The position numbers were made by a program, and so were the translations under genes. The notes beneath the pieces were generated by a model, which saw nothing but the letters and a program-made list of their open reading frames with translations, was not told the origin of the DNA and did no database searches. Below are positions 4,052 through 5,880 of a DNA stretch of 5,880 nt, piece after piece (position 1 is the stretch's first letter; each line of letters starts with the position of its first letter). Source of the DNA: an uncultured Chloroflexota bacterium (GTDB lineage Bacteria; Chloroflexota; Limnocylindria; Limnocylindrales; CSP1-4); assembly GCA_903928275.1 (NCBI GenBank), contig CAIYQJ010000268.1, positions 1 through 5,880 on the forward strand, given 5' to 3'.

Positions 4052-5341
4052 ATGGCTCGCAAGGGTCCCGCGGCGGCCCGCGCCTTCCGGCACCGGAACT
4101 ACCGGCTCTTCTTCGGCGGTCAGCTCATCTCCCTCGTCGGGACGTGGATGCAGACCGTCGCGCAGAGCTGGCTCGTCCTCACGCTCACCGGCAGCCCGTT
4201 CGACCTCGGCCTGGTCGCCGCCGTGCAGTTCGTCCCCGTCCTGGCCTTCGGCCTCTTCGGGGGCGTGATCGCGGACGTGCTCCCCAAGCGGCAGACGCTC
4301 ATCGCGACGCAGACCTCGATGATGATCCTCGCGTTCGTGCTGGGCGGCCTCACGCTCGCCGGCGTCGTGCAGGTCTGGATGGTCATCGTGCTCGCGTTCC
4401 TCCTCGGGTGCGCGAACGCGGTGGACATGCCGGTACGCCAGTCCTTCATCGTCGAGATGGTGGGGCGGGAGGACGTGGCCAACGCCGTGGCGCTCAACTC
4501 GGCGATGTTCAACGCAGCCCGGATCGTGGGCCCGGCCGTCGCGGGTCTCACGATCGCCGTGATCGGGACGGGCCCCGCGTTCATCGTCAACGGCCTGAGC
4601 TTCCTGGCCGTGATCGTGGCGCTCGCAGCCATGCGCGACGTCGAGCTCCGGGCGATCGTGCGCATGCCGGTTCCGCGCACCGTCCACGCGGTCGCCGAGA
4701 ACCTCGCGGAGGGACTCCGCTACGTCCGCCACACGCCCCTCGTCCTCATGGCGATCGTCGTGGTGGGGGTCGTCTCGACCGCGGGCATGAACTTCAGCGT
4801 CGTCTTCCCGGCCTACGCTCGCGACTCCCTGGGCCAGGGGGCCGCAGGGTACGGCCTTCTCATGGCGTCCTTCGGCATCGGGTCACTCATCGCCGCCGTG
4901 GTGCTCGCCGCGCGCGGCCGGGCGAATCCGTGGGCCATCGTCGGCGGAGCGGTCCTCATCGGCGTCGCGGAGATGGCCCTGGCGCCCACCCGCATGTTCG
5001 GGGTCGCGCTGCTCCTCGGCGTCGGGGTCGGGATGGGCGGCGTGGCCATGGCCGCCAACGCGAACTCCACGATCCAGGTCGCGGTTCCGGATGGTCTCCG
5101 TGGTCGCGTCATGGGCGTCTACACGACCGTCTTCGTGGGCTCGACGCCGGTGGGTGGCCTTGCGACCGGCGTCATCGGCTCTGCGATCGGGATCCCCGCC
5201 GCCATCGCGATCGGCGGTGCGATCTCGGCGCTGGCCGGCCTCGGAGGGGCGCTGTGGCTGCGCTCCGTCCGCGGCCGCCGGGCGGTGCGAGTCGCCGCGG
5301 AGGCCGCGACCGCGGAGGCGACGACCGCGGCCGGCGGCTGA
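4052..5341 (+). CDS. MFS transporter, MFS_3/EntS-like exporter family
   Basis: The product is 429 residues with about 12 predicted membrane helices (roughly 20-44, 52-74, 83-104, 107-127, 150-172, 174-194, 230-252, 266-288, 294-312, 315-336, 356-377, 381-403). The N-terminus AFRHRNYRLFFGGQLISLVGTWMQTVAQSWLV is diagnostic for this family, the cytoplasmic loop 2-3 signature GVIADVLPKRQ is at 71-81, MPVRQSFIVEMV at 126-137, and VPDGLRGRVMGVYTTVFVGSTPVGGL at 345-370. Relatives use the proton gradient to export small molecules, drugs or siderophores; the substrate cannot be read here. ATG 4052 is chosen over GTG 3956, which would add 32 Arg/Ala-rich residues encoded by the GC repeats. No Shine-Dalgarno precedes 4052, and CAGAAT lies at 4040-4045, so the mRNA may be leaderless. 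A TetR gene follows and is its likely regulator. Confidence 0.88.
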   Translation: MARKGPAAARAFRHRNYRLFFGGQLISLVGTWMQTVAQSWLVLTLTGSPFDLGLVAAVQFVPVLAFGLFGGVIADVLPKRQTLIATQTSMMILAFVLGGLTLAGVVQVWMVIVLAFLLGCANAVDMPVRQSFIVEMVGREDVANAVALNSAMFNAARIVGPAVAGLTIAVIGTGPAFIVNGLSFLAVIVALAAMRDVELRAIVRMPVPRTVHAVAENLAEGLRYVRHTPLVLMAIVVVGVVSTAGMNFSVVFPAYARDSLGQGAAGYGLLMASFGIGSLIAAVVLAARGRANPWAIVGGAVLIGVAEMALAPTRMFGVALLLGVGVGMGGVAMAANANSTIQVAVPDGLRGRVMGVYTTVFVGSTPVGGLATGVIGSAIGIPAAIAIGGAISALAGLGGALWLRSVRGRRAVRVAAEAATAEATTAAGG

Positions 5342-5348
5342 CACCTGA

Positions 5349-5359
5349 CCGTCGGACGG
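5349..5359. repeat. Short palindrome after the exporter stop
   Basis: CCGTC-G-GACGG is a perfect 11-bp odd-centred palindrome eight bases after the MFS stop. A one-base centre makes an RNA hairpin unlikely; it could be a protein site or chance in GC-rich DNA. Confidence 0.25.
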
Positions 5360-5410
5360 GCATGCGCGCGAGCCGCTCGAGGTTGTCGGCGGCGGCGGCC
5401 TCGGGAGGCG

Positions 5411-5438
5411 TACCATCAAACCGACAGTCGGTCTGTTT
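5411..5438 (+). promoter_or_regulatory. tetR promoter -10 and palindromic TetR-type operator
   Basis: TACCAT (5411-5416) fits TAnnnT, with no good -35 at normal spacing. Directly after it, 5418-5438 is a 21-bp palindrome centred on 5428: AAAC at the left end pairs with GTTT at the right and eight of ten arm positions match. Inside it ACCGAC-A-GTCGGT (5420-5432) is a perfect dyad centred on 5426. AT-rich ends and the ACCGAC/GTCGGT arms resemble operators of TetR repressors. Bound protein would cover the expected transcription start, so autorepression is likely. Confidence 0.65.
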
Positions 5439-5461
5439 ATCCGAGGGACGCACGCCGTCCG

Positions 5462-5880
5462 ATGGCTCGCACGCTCGACCCCGCCGCACACGCGGTCCGC
5501 CGCGACGCCTTCCTCGACGTCGCCGAGAGGCTCATGCGCACGCGCGGCTGGGATCAGGTCACCGTGCAGGACATCCTCGACGCGGCCGACGCGTCGAAGG
5601 GCGCGTTCTACCACTACTTCGACTCGAAGGAGGCGCTCCTCGAGGCCGTGATCGAGCGGATGACGGAAGCGGGGATGGCGGTGATCGAGCCGATCGTCGC
5701 GAACCCCGGCCTCCCGGCGACCGCCAAGCTCCAGGCTGTCTTCTCGACGGCCGGCCGCTGGCAGACCGAGCGGAGTGACGTCCTCCTCGCCCTGCTGCGC
5801 TCGTGGTACTCGCACGAGAACGACCTCGTCCGGCTCCGCGTCGCGCGGGCCGGCGCAGCCCGGATCACGCCGGCACTCGC
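5462..5880 (+). CDS. TetR/AcrR-family transcriptional regulator, 3' truncated by the window
   Basis: Translation from ATG 5462 gives 139 complete codons and runs off the window. The N-terminal DNA-binding domain is typical: RRDAFLDVAERLMRTRGWDQVTVQDILDAADASKGAFYHYFDSKEALLEAV (13-63), with the helix-turn-helix at about 33-52 and the near-invariant FYHYFDSKEAL. The ligand-binding region begins near residue 68 and has a RWQTERSDVLLALLRSWYSHEND helix that is common in a subgroup of these regulators. A weak GAGGGA (5443-5448) is 13 bases upstream. The gene sits 120 bp after the exporter on the same strand, with its own promoter and operator. It probably represses itself and perhaps the exporter; no matching operator is seen before the exporter start, so control of the exporter is inference. 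Confidence 0.9.
   Translation, partial: MARTLDPAAHAVRRDAFLDVAERLMRTRGWDQVTVQDILDAADASKGAFYHYFDSKEALLEAVIERMTEAGMAVIEPIVANPGLPATAKLQAVFSTAGRWQTERSDVLLALLRSWYSHENDLVRLRVARAGAARITPAL

Noticed and set aside
3857..4732. Minus-strand open frame rich in His/Glu/Arg/Asp opposite the exporter
   Set aside because: The charged composition is the typical antisense reading of membrane-helix codons, and the + strand gene is unambiguous.
5370..5407. GC-rich imperfect inverted repeat as a terminator between exporter and tetR
   Set aside because: The arms pair only in short pieces with bulges and there is no T-run; support is too weak to annotate.
4144..5778. 544-codon + strand open frame overlapping the exporter and tetR
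   Set aside because: It is an out-of-frame reading with Arg/Gly/His-rich sequence across two clearly identified genes and the operator between them.
1..5880. CRISPR array, tRNA, rRNA or transposase
   Set aside because: I found no regularly spaced repeats, no cloverleaf-like segment and no transposase or integrase motif in the window.

Overview
The window is very GC-rich (roughly 70% by eye), densely coding, and all supportable genes lie on the + strand. Codon use (G/C at third positions), frequent GTG starts and accessory genes of this style fit a high-GC bacterium; a Chloroflexota lineage such as Limnocylindria/Ellin6529-like, or an actinobacterium, is a reasonable guess, but no marker gene here settles it.

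Layout from left to right: (i) the 3' end of an MmeI-like (type IIG / class I SAM-dependent) DNA methyltransferase, cut by the window edge; (ii) a two-gene DUF4160-DUF2442 operon with an ATGA overlap; (iii) a 245-bp spacer holding a perfect 10-bp inverted repeat, a second hairpin and a promoter with operator-like dyads; (iv) an antitoxin-first HigA-HigB-type toxin-antitoxin pair whose genes abut with no spacing; (v) a two-gene operon of a small uncharacterised protein and a retropepsin-like aspartic protease (DTGAS motif), overlapping by one base; (vi) a second, 3'-truncated and solitary copy of the HigB-like toxin; (vii) a single-pass membrane protein with predicted coiled coils; (viii) a GC-rich tandem-repeat spacer; (ix) an MFS exporter; (x) a TetR regulator with a palindromic operator at its promoter, running off the right edge.

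The left part (to about 3480) reads as a small accessory island attached to a restriction-modification gene and built from two-gene cassettes. The most notable structural signal is a diverged duplication: the last codons of the methyltransferase plus the following promoter/leader region reappear after the toxin gene. As a result the DUF4160-DUF2442 operon and the protease operon sit behind homologous upstream modules that resemble each other up to the Shine-Dalgarno and start. A weaker third copy of the gene-end motif sits just before the truncated toxin. The right part (about 3934 onward) looks like ordinary chromosome: a drug/metabolite exporter followed by a probable cognate TetR repressor.

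Nothing here proves a new system. The best candidates are the conserved-looking small-protein/retropepsin pair and the duplicated 'gene end + leader' modules that appear to have framed the cassettes.
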